15,213 bases of DNA from an uncultured Coriobacteriaceae bacterium. Its GTDB lineage: Bacteria > Actinomycetota > Coriobacteriia > Coriobacteriales > Eggerthellaceae. Under the pieces are notes generated by a model. It did no database searches and was not told where the DNA came from. It saw only the letters and a program-made list of their open reading frames with translations. The DNA lies in the NCBI GenBank assembly GCA_900550385.1, contig URRZ01000053.1, positions 1 through 15,213 on the forward strand, given 5' to 3'. The translations under genes were made by a program, and so were the position numbers. Each line of letters begins with the position of its first letter. Position 1 is the first letter of the stretch. Positions 7,105 through 14,429 of the stretch are shown here, piece after piece.

Positions 7105-7170
7105 TGCCATGATGGCCGGGGTGCCGCATTCCGCTTGAGCAGGTCGAGGATTTCCAGAGGGGGTACGCAC

Positions 7171-8937
7171 ATGGAGTTGATGTCGGGAAACGAAGCCATC
7201 GCGCAGGGCGCATGGGAAGCCGGGGCGTCCATCGGGGTCGCCTATCCCGGCACGCCCTCCACCGAGACGATGGAGGAATTCGCGAAGAAGGACGGCGTCT
7301 ACGCCGAATGGTGCACCAACGAGAAGGTTGCGCTTGAGGTGGGCTTGGGCGCCGCCGCCGCAGGCGCGAAGGTGCTCGCAACGATGAAGCACGTCGGCGT
7401 CAACGTGGCGGCCGACCCGCTGTTCACCGCTTCCTACACCGGGACGGGCGCGGGCGCTTTGGTCATCCTCGCCGCCGACGACCCGGGGATGTATTCCTCC
7501 CAGAACGAGCAGGATTCCCATTACTACGCCGATGCGGCGGGCATCCTCATGTTCGATCCCTCGGACTCGGCAGAAGCGCTCGACTTCTCGCGACGCGCTT
7601 TCGAGCTTTCCGAGCGCTACAGCATGCCGGTCTTCATCCGCTCCACCGTGCGCGTCTCGCACACGAAGACGCCCGTCGAGCCTGGCCCTCGGCAGGAGCC
7701 CGAACCCAAGGATTACGTGCGCGACCCTGCATCCTGGGTGATGATGCCGGCGTTCGCCAAGCCGCGCCGCAAGGTGCTCCTGAAGAGGATCGATGCGCTG
7801 AGGGAGCTCGTCGACGGCATGCCCGACGTCAATCGGGTCGAGATGCGGGACCCCTCCATCGGCATCATCTGCGCCGGCGCCGTCTACCAGCACGTGCGCG
7901 ATGCGATGCCGGATGCGTCCGTCTTCAAACTGGGGATCACGTGGCCCTTGCCGGTCGGGCGCCTGAAGGAATTCGCGGATGAGGTCGATGCGGTCTACGT
8001 GGTCGAGGAGGCCTCGGAATACCTGAGCGGGCGCATCGCCGCCGCCGGCGTGGGTTTGAGCGCCTTGCCCCATCCGCTTCCGCGCGACGGCGAGCTCTCC
8101 CCGGGCTTGATCCGGAAGGCGTTCGGCTTCGAAGACCCCGACCATGCCGAAACGCCTGCGGGGATACCCGGAAGGCCGCCGGCGCTCTGCCCGGGCTGCC
8201 CCCATCGCCTGGTCTTCAAGGAGCTTTCCAGGATGAAGGCGATCGTGACCGGCGACATCGGCTGCTACACCCTCGGCGCGCTCCCGCCGCTTTCGGCAAT
8301 GGACACGTGCGTCGACATGGGCGCGTCCGTTTCCATGGCGCACGGCATGGAACTCGCGTTCGCGGGCCGCGAGCATCGTCCCGTCGTTGCGGTTATCGGC
8401 GATTCCACGTTCGCCCATTCCGGGCTCTCCTCGCTTATTTCGACCGTCTACAACAAGGGCGCAGGGACCGTCTGCATCCTCGACAACCGAACGACGGCGA
8501 TGACCGGACGTCAGGGCAACCCCTTCAACGGCGAGACGCTGCAGCACCGCCCCAGCAGGGAGCTCGACCTTGAGGGGATACTCCGCGCGCTCGGCATCGA
8601 GGATGTCCGCACGGTCGATCCCAACGACGCAAAGGCCGTTAGAGTTGCTCTAAGGGAAGCGACCGGCGCCGCCGACGAGCTTTCCGTGATCGTCTTCCGC
8701 TCGCCGTGCGTGCTCCTGGAGCGCAACGTGCGGCCCGCCTACCTCGTCACGGCCGACTGCACCGGATGCGGCGTGTGCCCGACGCTGGGATGCCCTGCCA
8801 TCGGGAAGGATGCCGAAACGTCTCTCGCGAGCATCGATCCTTCGCTGTGCATCGGATGCGGTCAATGCGCGCAGTACTGCGTGCGCGGCGCCATCGTCTC
8901 TTCCGATCCCGCTTCGAACGGAGGCTCCCATGACTAG
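7171..8937 (+). CDS. iorA: Indolepyruvate:ferredoxin oxidoreductase, alpha subunit
   Basis: 588 residues. IorA with IorB oxidises aryl-pyruvates (indolepyruvate, phenylpyruvate, 4-hydroxyphenylpyruvate) to aryl-acetyl-CoA and CO2, reducing ferredoxin; the reaction is reversible. The N-terminus SGNEAIAQGAWEAG and AYPGTPSTE is typical. Thiamine-diphosphate elements are GDIGCYTLG (361-369), and GDSTF (410-414) followed after about 24 residues by DN (438-439) and TTAMTGRQ. The C-terminal ferredoxin-like domain holds two [4Fe-4S] motifs: C530-x2-C533-x2-C536-x4-C541 and C560-x2-C563-x2-C566-x3-C570. The ATG at 7171 is chosen because AGAGGGGG (7156-7163) sits 7 bases upstream and the family N-terminus begins here; a TTG at 7135 would add 12 unlikely residues. 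The stop overlaps the iorB start by 8 bases. Confidence 0.95.
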   Translation: MELMSGNEAIAQGAWEAGASIGVAYPGTPSTETMEEFAKKDGVYAEWCTNEKVALEVGLGAAAAGAKVLATMKHVGVNVAADPLFTASYTGTGAGALVILAADDPGMYSSQNEQDSHYYADAAGILMFDPSDSAEALDFSRRAFELSERYSMPVFIRSTVRVSHTKTPVEPGPRQEPEPKDYVRDPASWVMMPAFAKPRRKVLLKRIDALRELVDGMPDVNRVEMRDPSIGIICAGAVYQHVRDAMPDASVFKLGITWPLPVGRLKEFADEVDAVYVVEEASEYLSGRIAAAGVGLSALPHPLPRDGELSPGLIRKAFGFEDPDHAETPAGIPGRPPALCPGCPHRLVFKELSRMKAIVTGDIGCYTLGALPPLSAMDTCVDMGASVSMAHGMELAFAGREHRPVVAVIGDSTFAHSGLSSLISTVYNKGAGTVCILDNRTTAMTGRQGNPFNGETLQHRPSRELDLEGILRALGIEDVRTVDPNDAKAVRVALREATGAADELSVIVFRSPCVLLERNVRPAYLVTADCTGCGVCPTLGCPAIGKDAETSLASIDPSLCIGCGQCAQYCVRGAIVSSDPASNGGSHD

Positions 8938-9511
8938 CACTTCCACTCAGACCGTCCTGCTGTGCGGGGTAGGGGGGCAGGGGACCATCCTCGCCGCCGA
9001 CGTCTTGGCACATGCGGCGCTCGAAGCCGGCGCCACCGTGAAGGTTTCCGAGATCCACGGCATGGCGCAGCGCGGCGGCGCCGTGACCACCGTCGTGCGC
9101 TTCGGCGACGAGGTGTCCTCGATGGTCGCCGATCCCGGCTGCGCCGACTGCGTCGTCTCCTTCGAAACCACCGAGGCGCTGCGCAACCTCCCGTTCCTCA
9201 AAACCGGCGGCTACTTGCTCGTCGCTGACGAGACCATCAAGCCCCTTCCGGTTCTGATGGGCGCTGCGGGCATGCCTTCGAAAGCGCATGAAACGCTGAA
9301 GGAAGCGAACGCCGACGTGATCCCGGCCGGGAAGCTCGCCCAGAAGGTCGGCAGCCCCAAATCGGTCAACATCGTCCTTTTGGGCGCCCTTTCGACGAGG
9401 CTTCCGTTCCCTGTGGAAGCCTGGGAGAAGGTCGTCGCCGACCGGGTGCCCCCCAAGACGGTCCAAGCGAACCTCGACGCGTTCCATGCGGGGCGCGATT
9501 TCGTCTCCTAG
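8930..9511 (+). CDS. iorB: Indolepyruvate:ferredoxin oxidoreductase, beta subunit
   Basis: 193 residues, the normal length of the small IOR subunit (2-oxoacid:ferredoxin oxidoreductase gamma-type fold). Recognisable parts are the glycine-rich GVGGQGT (13-19) near the N-terminus and SEIHGMAQRGG (40-50), both typical of IorB and related gamma domains. It pairs with IorA to complete the catalytic heterodimer and has no Fe-S motif of its own. The ATG at 8930 lies inside the end of iorA, and GGAGG at 8920-8924 gives it an internal ribosome-binding site, so the two subunits are translationally linked and probably made in equal amounts. The ACT-2 gene follows after 28 bases. Confidence 0.95.
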   Translation: MTSTSTQTVLLCGVGGQGTILAADVLAHAALEAGATVKVSEIHGMAQRGGAVTTVVRFGDEVSSMVADPGCADCVVSFETTEALRNLPFLKTGGYLLVADETIKPLPVLMGAAGMPSKAHETLKEANADVIPAGKLAQKVGSPKSVNIVLLGALSTRLPFPVEAWEKVVADRVPPKTVQANLDAFHAGRDFVS

Positions 9512-9539
9512 CCGCTCCAACGATTGGAAGGTGCCGCAT

Positions 9540-9995
9540 ATGAGCATTCCGCAGATCAGCGTTTTCATGGAAAGCCGCCCGGGGCATTTGAGGAGGGTGC
9601 TCGACGCCTTCGAGGACGCCCACGTCAACGTCAGGGGCTTCAGCGCCTCCGACACGGGGGATTACGGCGTCGTGCGCTTCGTCGTCGACGACGCCGACAA
9701 GGCGCTTGCCGTGCTGAAGGGGATGGGTTCGGCCACCGCCAAGTCCGAAGTCCTCTGCCTGAGGCTTCCGGACAAGCCCGGCGAGCTCGCGCGCGTGATG
9801 GGGATCCTCGCCGATTGCGGCATCAACGTCTCCTACACCTACTCCCTCATCTCGACGTTCATCGTGGTCTCGGTGAAGGACATCGAAGGCGCCGAGAAGG
9901 CGTTGCAGGAGGAGCCGGTGGAAATCGCCACCATCGAGGATCTCGCATCGGCCGTCCCCGATCCGGGGGCGCAGCAGACGGAAGGGGTGAGGTAA
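9540..9995 (+). CDS. Tandem ACT-domain protein, copy 2
   Basis: 151 residues with two ACT modules (about 4-66 and 70-135) and a short Pro/Gln-containing tail. The ligand-type loops are MESRPGHLRRVL and LPDKPGELARVM. It is paralogous to the gene at 4702. GGAAGG at 9526-9531 precedes the ATG by 8 bases. Its TAA shares its last A with the ATG of the next gene (TAATG at 9993-9997), so ACT-2 and PaaK-2 are tightly coupled. The arrangement iorA-iorB-ACT-paaK is a recurrent anaerobe cluster. The expected role is to sense aromatic amino acids and tune the pathway, but no direct target is visible: the protein has no DNA-binding region. Confidence 0.85.
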   Translation: MSIPQISVFMESRPGHLRRVLDAFEDAHVNVRGFSASDTGDYGVVRFVVDDADKALAVLKGMGSATAKSEVLCLRLPDKPGELARVMGILADCGINVSYTYSLISTFIVVSVKDIEGAEKALQEEPVEIATIEDLASAVPDPGAQQTEGVR

Positions 9996-11383
9996 TGCAA
10001 TCGCAGCGCAACGGCAAATCGGTCGACGTCGGCGTGAAAGGGGCCGCCCTCGCGGCGGCGGAAGCGGGCGATTTCTCCTCGCTGCCGATCTTCGACAGGG
10101 CCATCGAATGCTCCTCTCGCGAGAGGATCCGGGCGATACAGCTCGAGAAGCTCATCGCGCAGGTCGAATGGACCTACGATCGGGTCGAGTGGTATCGCTC
10201 GAAGATGGACGAGATGGGCGTCGCCCCCTCGGACATCCGGACGCTGGAAGACATCCGCAAGCTGCCGTTCACGGACAAGACGGTGCTTCGCGACACCTTC
10301 CCCTACGGTTTGTTCGCAGTGCCGCTCGACCAGGTGATCGAACTGCACGCCTCGTCCGGCACGACCGGCAAGCCCATCGTCGTCGGCTACAACCATCACG
10401 ACATGGATGTGTGGAGCGACTGCATCGCGCGCCTTTCCCAGATGGCCGGCGTCGTGCCCGACGACCGCGTCCAGATGGCCTTCGGCTACGGCATGTTCAC
10501 CGGCGGGTTCGGGTTGCACTACGGGCTGCAGAAGCTCGGCTGCATGATGATCCCCGCCGGCTCCGGCAACACCGAGCGCCATATCGAGATGATCCAGGAC
10601 TACGGAACCACCGTCTTGGTGGCCACGCCCACCTATGCGCTGCACATCTGCGAGGTGGGGGAGCGCATGGGCTACGATTGGGAATCCTCCACGCTGCGCG
10701 TCGGGCTTTTCGGAGGCGAGCCCTGCCCGCCCGGCCTGAAAGCCGAGATCGAGCGCCGCATGCACATCGTCTGCACCGACAACTACGGGCTCACCGAGGT
10801 CATGGGTCCCGGCGTGTCCGGAGAATGCCTCGCAAGCCGCGACATGCAGCATATCGCGGAGGACCACTTCCTTTGGGAGGTCGTCGATCCCGAGACGGGA
10901 GAGCCCGTTCCCGAAGGCGAGATGGGCGAGCTCGTCCTCACGCCGCTCGACAAGCAGGCGATCCCGGTGCTGCGCTACCGCACCCACGACCTCACGCGCG
11001 TCATCACCGAACCCTGCCGTTGCGGGCGCACCCACGCGAGGATGCAGAAGGTCCGCTCCCGCAGCGACGACATGCTCATCATCCGCGGCACCAACGTCTT
11101 CCCCAGCCAGGTGGAGGACATCCTCGCCGGCATCGAGGGCATCACGCCGCATTACCGCATCATCGTCGACGAGGTCGACGGGCTCGATCGCATGACGGTC
11201 CAGACGGAGATCACGCCCGAGGCCTTCTCCGATTCCTTCGAGGAGATGGACCGCTTCCGCGCCCATGTGGCCGACAAGCTCAAGGGCACGCTTCTCGTCG
11301 GCGTGCGCGTGCAGCTGGTCGAGCCCGGCGGCATCGAGCGCACGACGGGCAAGGCCAAGCACGTCGAGGATCGAAGGAAATAG
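9995..11383 (+). CDS. paaK: Phenylacetate-CoA ligase family protein, copy 2 (aryl-acid:CoA ligase, AMP-forming)
   Basis: 462 residues; about 30 more than copy 1, all at the N-terminus. Motifs are SSGTTGKP (120-127), YGLTEVMGPGV (264-274), YRTHDLTR, CRCGRTH, RSDDMLIIRGTNVFPSQ, and TGKAKH with the putative catalytic lysine at 453. It retains Lys-Pro after the phosphate loop where copy 1 has Gln-Ala, and differs along most of its length, so the copies are old paralogues that may prefer different aryl acids. The purine-rich run at 9980-9992 is a strong ribosome-binding site supporting this ATG despite the extension. Position after iorB-ACT suggests that it is the ligase working directly with IorAB. 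It could run toward aryl-acetate release or toward aryl-acetyl-CoA for reductive carboxylation. Confidence 0.9.
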   Translation: MQSQRNGKSVDVGVKGAALAAAEAGDFSSLPIFDRAIECSSRERIRAIQLEKLIAQVEWTYDRVEWYRSKMDEMGVAPSDIRTLEDIRKLPFTDKTVLRDTFPYGLFAVPLDQVIELHASSGTTGKPIVVGYNHHDMDVWSDCIARLSQMAGVVPDDRVQMAFGYGMFTGGFGLHYGLQKLGCMMIPAGSGNTERHIEMIQDYGTTVLVATPTYALHICEVGERMGYDWESSTLRVGLFGGEPCPPGLKAEIERRMHIVCTDNYGLTEVMGPGVSGECLASRDMQHIAEDHFLWEVVDPETGEPVPEGEMGELVLTPLDKQAIPVLRYRTHDLTRVITEPCRCGRTHARMQKVRSRSDDMLIIRGTNVFPSQVEDILAGIEGITPHYRIIVDEVDGLDRMTVQTEITPEAFSDSFEEMDRFRAHVADKLKGTLLVGVRVQLVEPGGIERTTGKAKHVEDRRK

Positions 11384-11393
11384 GCCCATCCGC

Positions 11394-12344
11394 ATGCCCG
11401 AGAGCGCCGACACGGCCATCCAGCGCCCGGTTGTGGGGAGGTTCGCGCCTTCCCCCACCGGGCGCATGCATGCCGGCAACATCTTCGCCGCGCTGATGGC
11501 GTGGCTCATCGCGAAATCCCAAGGCGGGACGATCGTGCTGCGGATCGAGGACCTGGATGCGCAACGTTCGAAACAGGCCTACATAGACGCCGTCCAGCGC
11601 GATTTCGAAGCGCTGGGGCTCACCTGGGACGAAGGGCCGTACTTCCAGCACGGCAGGGACGAGGCATACCGCCGGGCTTTCGAAGCGCTCGATCGAAAGG
11701 GGTTGCTGTACCCTTGCTTCTGCTCCCGGGCCGATCTGCACGCGGCATCCGCCCCGCACAGGGGCGAGAAGCTCGTGTATCCCGGCACCTGCAGAAACCT
11801 ATCCGAACGCGAGCGCTTGGAGCGGGCGCAGAGAAAGGATCCTGCCGTCAGGATAAAGGTTCCGCAGGAAACCATAGTGCTGGACGATCTCGTCCAAGGC
11901 GAATACAGCCAGGTGCTCGATAGGGATTGCGGCGACTTCCTCGTCCGACGCTCCGACGGCGCATTCGCCTACCAGCTTGCCGTCGTGGTCGATGATGCCG
12001 AGCAGGGGATCAGCTCGGTGGTGAGGGGCGTCGACCTGCTTTGCTCCACGCCGCAGCAGATGCTCTTGCAGGATCTCCTGGGCTACCCGCATCCCATATA
12101 CGCCCACATCCCGCTGTTGGTGGGGGAGAGGGACCGCAGGCTGTCCAAACGCGATCGGGATGCGTCCTTGGACGCCCTTCTCCAGCGTTTCGGGACGCCG
12201 TCCGGGATAATAGGGCACATCTGCTGGCTCGTCGGCCTGCGCGACGTGGACGAACCCGCGTTGCCCGAGGAACTTCTCGCCGATTTCAGCATCGACGGCC
12301 TTCCCACCATGTTCGAGGACAACGTGCAGATCCAGTGGCGCTAG
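11394..12344 (+). CDS. gluQ: Glutamyl-queuosine tRNA(Asp) synthetase (GluQ-RS)
   Basis: 316 residues, matching the ~300 of GluQ-RS and far short of full glutamyl-tRNA synthetase (~470), because the anticodon-binding domain is absent. The class I motif is FAPSPTGRMHAGN (18-30), and the KMSKS equivalent is RRLSKRD (248-254). The zinc site has the GluQ-RS pattern C108-x-C110 ... Y129-x3-C133. The enzyme attaches glutamate to the queuosine base at position 34 of tRNA-Asp, so it presupposes queuosine in this organism. The ATG at 11394 is 10 bases after paaK-2 and has AAGGAAAT at a rather long distance (spacing about 13), implying modest translation. No functional tie to the aromatic genes is evident; it probably shares their transcript. 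Confidence 0.9.
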   Translation: MPESADTAIQRPVVGRFAPSPTGRMHAGNIFAALMAWLIAKSQGGTIVLRIEDLDAQRSKQAYIDAVQRDFEALGLTWDEGPYFQHGRDEAYRRAFEALDRKGLLYPCFCSRADLHAASAPHRGEKLVYPGTCRNLSERERLERAQRKDPAVRIKVPQETIVLDDLVQGEYSQVLDRDCGDFLVRRSDGAFAYQLAVVVDDAEQGISSVVRGVDLLCSTPQQMLLQDLLGYPHPIYAHIPLLVGERDRRLSKRDRDASLDALLQRFGTPSGIIGHICWLVGLRDVDEPALPEELLADFSIDGLPTMFEDNVQIQWR

Positions 12345-12373
12345 CCTGCCCGCAAGCCGATCCGCCTGCCGTC

Positions 12374-12389
12374 CCGCGCGATGGCGCGG
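12374..12389. other. Hairpin between convergent genes
   Basis: CCGCGC (12374-12379) and GCGCGG (12384-12389) form a 6-bp stem with a GATG loop, in the 66-bp gap between the gluQ stop and the stop of the opposing membrane protein gene. A bidirectional terminator is expected here, but neither strand has a T-run after the stem, so the role is uncertain. Confidence 0.3.
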
Positions 12390-12410
12390 CGCAGCAACTG
12401 GGAAAGCGAT

Positions 12411-12938
12411 CTAGATGGCGCTGAAAGCCAGCCCCATTCCGAACGCGACGGCCGCGACCGCTATCAGGAACAGCAGCGTGGGGGTGGGGAAGGAGTCGAC
12501 GCGCGCCTTCCTTGCCCGCCTCGCCATGCGCGCGGCCTCGGTGCTCTCCTCGCGGGCATCGACCTTCTTCAGCTCGCCTTCCGAGTCCCGCTTCATCCGC
12601 TGCATCGCGTAGAACGCGATGAGCGCGACGACGAACAGGAGGAATGCGATATTGTTGGCGACGATGCCGGCCGATTTGAGAGCGGGGAAGCCCGCGAACT
12701 CCGCCCCCTTGTAGACCGCGATGGTGACGAGGAGCAAGGCGAGCGCACCCGTCACAAGAGTCATGCGCTTGGCGCTTGTCCGGGCTTTCTCGAGCTGGGC
12801 ATCCGATAGGGGATCCAGCGCTTTGCGCCCGATCAGCAGCCACAGCCATTCGCCCCTAAGGAACTGGACGGTGATCAGCACCGCCACGACGGCTAGGGCG
12901 CAGGCGGCGGCGAGGATGGCGATGGCGGTTGATTCCAT
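12411..12938 (-). CDS. Small four-helix membrane protein of unknown function
   Basis: 175 residues that I cannot assign to a named family with confidence. Four hydrophobic segments are clear (about 4-27, 59-76, 91-112 and 151-174). A charged cytoplasmic-type loop (about 113-148, rich in Lys/Arg/Glu) lies between the third and fourth. After the first helix, RGEWLWLLIGRKAL and a following charged stretch faintly recall the DUF3784 family of small membrane proteins, but this is only resemblance. The ATG at 12938 is chosen because AAGGAG lies about 11 bases upstream; a TTG at 12947 would sit too close to that site. It begins 48 bases after the menA stop on the same strand, so it is probably co-transcribed with menA and may accompany quinone synthesis or a membrane complex. 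Confidence 0.7.
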   Translation of the reverse strand: MESTAIAILAAACALAVVAVLITVQFLRGEWLWLLIGRKALDPLSDAQLEKARTSAKRMTLVTGALALLLVTIAVYKGAEFAGFPALKSAGIVANNIAFLLFVVALIAFYAMQRMKRDSEGELKKVDAREESTEAARMARRARKARVDSFPTPTLLFLIAVAAVAFGMGLAFSAI

Positions 12939-12986
12939 GGTGGGCAAGGCTCCTTCATCGTGGAAAGGGACTGTTATCGTCGGCTG

Positions 12987-13952
12987 CTACAGCAAGGAGA
13001 GGTTCAAAAACCCGCCGGCGAGGATGGCGGCGGCGTAGAAGGCTCCAAGCGCTATGTTGACGCTGCAGATCTGCGCCATGGCGCCGATGCGGGACGGTGG
13101 CGCCAAGGGATTCAAAAGCAGCGCTTTGAGCAGGGGGATGATCGCAGCGAGCATGAACACGAGCGCTATCGTCCCCGGGGTGTACCATACGGCCACGATG
13201 GCGAAGATCGAGGCGATCCAAACCCAGACGAGCGCATGGTAGAGCCTTCGCGCGGCGGCGCGCCCGAGAAGCACGGAGAGGGTCTTCCTCCCCGCTTGGA
13301 TGTCCTTCTCGACGTCGCAGGTGTTGTTCATCAGCATTATGAGCCCGACCCCGATGATCGTGGGTACGGCCCACACCAGCATCAGCGGGTCGAAGACGGA
13401 CGTCAGCGCCTGATAGCAGGCGAGGGGAATCAGACCGCCCATGACGAAGCCGCTTGCAAGCTCGCCGATGGGAAGGTAGGAGATCGGGGTTTTCCCCGCC
13501 GAGTACATCACCACGACCAGCGCGCCCACGATGCCGATGGCGAGCGGGATCCAGCCCGCCATCGCTATGACGTAGGCCCCCAAGGCGAAGGCGGCGGCCA
13601 AGAACCCGATGGCAAGGCGTTTCGCCGAGCGCGGGTCGACGTTGTTGTAAACGAGGACGGCATCGGTGGGATCCACGTTGTCCTCGGCGGAGTCCGACCC
13701 GTTCACGTAATCGAAGTAGTCGTTGAACGTGTTCACAGCCGATTGCATAAGGATGCAGATGGCGAGGAGCACGATGGCCATGAGGGCGGAGAGATGGAAT
13801 CCTTGGGATGCCGCGCAGCAGAACGCCACAAGCGCGGGAAGGATGGCGGCCGGCCAGGTATGGGGTGCCGCAAGCTGCAGGGCCATCAGTGGGGATAGGC
13901 GAGCGAAATCCGCCTGCTGCGGCGCTCCTGTTTGAGATACGATAGGTTCCAT
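12987..13952 (-). CDS. menA: 1,4-dihydroxy-2-naphthoate polyprenyltransferase (UbiA family)
   Basis: 321 residues with eight or nine hydrophobic segments. Both Asp-rich motifs of UbiA prenyltransferases are present: N77-D78-Y-F-D81-YVNGSD, and N209-N-T-C-D213-VEK-D217, which bind Mg2+ and the prenyl diphosphate. The family attaches a polyprenyl chain to an aromatic acceptor. In anaerobic Actinobacteria without ubiquinone the expected acceptor is 1,4-dihydroxy-2-naphthoate, giving demethylmenaquinone, and YSAGKTPISYLPIGELASG is typical of MenA. The ATG at 13952 has no ribosome-binding site, and a -10-like TACAAT lies only 6 bases upstream, so the message may be leaderless. It diverges from a thioesterase gene 39 bases away and is followed by a membrane protein gene. 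Another UbiA-family substrate is possible but less likely. Confidence 0.88.
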   Translation of the reverse strand: MEPIVSQTGAPQQADFARLSPLMALQLAAPHTWPAAILPALVAFCCAASQGFHLSALMAIVLLAICILMQSAVNTFNDYFDYVNGSDSAEDNVDPTDAVLVYNNVDPRSAKRLAIGFLAAAFALGAYVIAMAGWIPLAIGIVGALVVVMYSAGKTPISYLPIGELASGFVMGGLIPLACYQALTSVFDPLMLVWAVPTIIGVGLIMLMNNTCDVEKDIQAGRKTLSVLLGRAAARRLYHALVWVWIASIFAIVAVWYTPGTIALVFMLAAIIPLLKALLLNPLAPPSRIGAMAQICSVNIALGAFYAAAILAGGFLNLSLL

Positions 13953-13958
13953 GAACCC

Positions 13959-13964
13959 ATTGTA
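13959..13964 (-). promoter_or_regulatory. menA: Possible -10 element for menA
   Basis: Read on the minus strand this is TACAAT, ending 6 bases before the menA ATG. The usual 6-7 base distance to the transcript start would place +1 at or near the A of that ATG, matching the missing ribosome-binding site. There is no good -35 hexamer at 16-18 bases, so the call is tentative. The same 39-bp gap must also serve the divergent thioesterase gene. Confidence 0.35.
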
Positions 13965-13991
13965 GCCTATAGGGAAAAGAGGGACGCGAGA

Positions 13992-14429
13992 ATGCAGTCG
14001 ATCACGCCGATTACCGTTCGCTACGGGGAGACGGACATGATGGGGGTCGTCCATCATGCGAACTACGTCCTGTATTTCGAGGATGCGCGCACCAAATTCC
14101 TCGAGGACATGGGATATCCCTATGCGCGCGTCGAAGAAGAAGGCCTCATGTCCCCGGTCGTTTCCGTCGAGCTGCACTATGGCAAGCCGTTGAAATACGG
14201 GCAGAAACCCGTGGTGCTGACGGAAGTCGCGGACATAAGGCCGATGAAGGTGACGTTCTCCTACCAGGTGTTCGACAGCCTCGAATCGCTGGAGGCCGGG
14301 TCGAAGCCCTGCTGCACGGGGACGAGCGTCCATTGCCTCGTCGATGCCGCCTCCTTCAAGCCGGTGAGCATGAAGAAGGCGGCTCCCGAACTGTATCGGA
14401 AATACGTCGAGGCTTGCCAAGAAGGCTAG
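13992..14429 (+). CDS. Hotdog-fold acyl-CoA thioesterase (4HBT/YbgC type); candidate DHNA-CoA hydrolase
   Basis: 145 residues, the usual size of a single-hotdog 4-hydroxybenzoyl-CoA thioesterase family protein. The active-site signature is VRYGETDMMGVVHHANYVLYFEDAR (residues 9-33), with D15 in the catalytic Asp position of the family. These enzymes release CoA from aromatic or short acyl-CoAs. Because menA is divergently placed 39 bases away, hydrolysis of 1,4-dihydroxy-2-naphthoyl-CoA (the MenI step) is an attractive assignment. Arylacetyl-CoA made by the nearby IorAB/PaaK genes is another possible substrate. Both are inference from position. AGAGGG at 13978-13983 lies 8 bases before the ATG. 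Its TAG overlaps the stop of the convergent lipoprotein gene. Confidence 0.82.
   Translation: MQSITPITVRYGETDMMGVVHHANYVLYFEDARTKFLEDMGYPYARVEEEGLMSPVVSVELHYGKPLKYGQKPVVLTEVADIRPMKVTFSYQVFDSLESLEAGSKPCCTGTSVHCLVDAASFKPVSMKKAAPELYRKYVEACQEG

Noticed and set aside
6226..8547. A 773-codon minus-strand open frame across dacA, the FHA gene and iorA
   Set aside because: It crosses three well-supported genes and their gaps, has Arg/Gly/Ala-rich low-complexity composition and no recognisable motif.
12374..12389. The hairpin as a bidirectional terminator for gluQ and the membrane protein gene
   Set aside because: The location fits, but neither strand has a T-run after the stem, so it is listed only as a hairpin.
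12960..13898. A 312-codon plus-strand open frame opposite menA
   Set aside because: The menA frame on the minus strand has both prenyltransferase Asp motifs and membrane helices; the opposing frame is charged, repetitive and motif-free.
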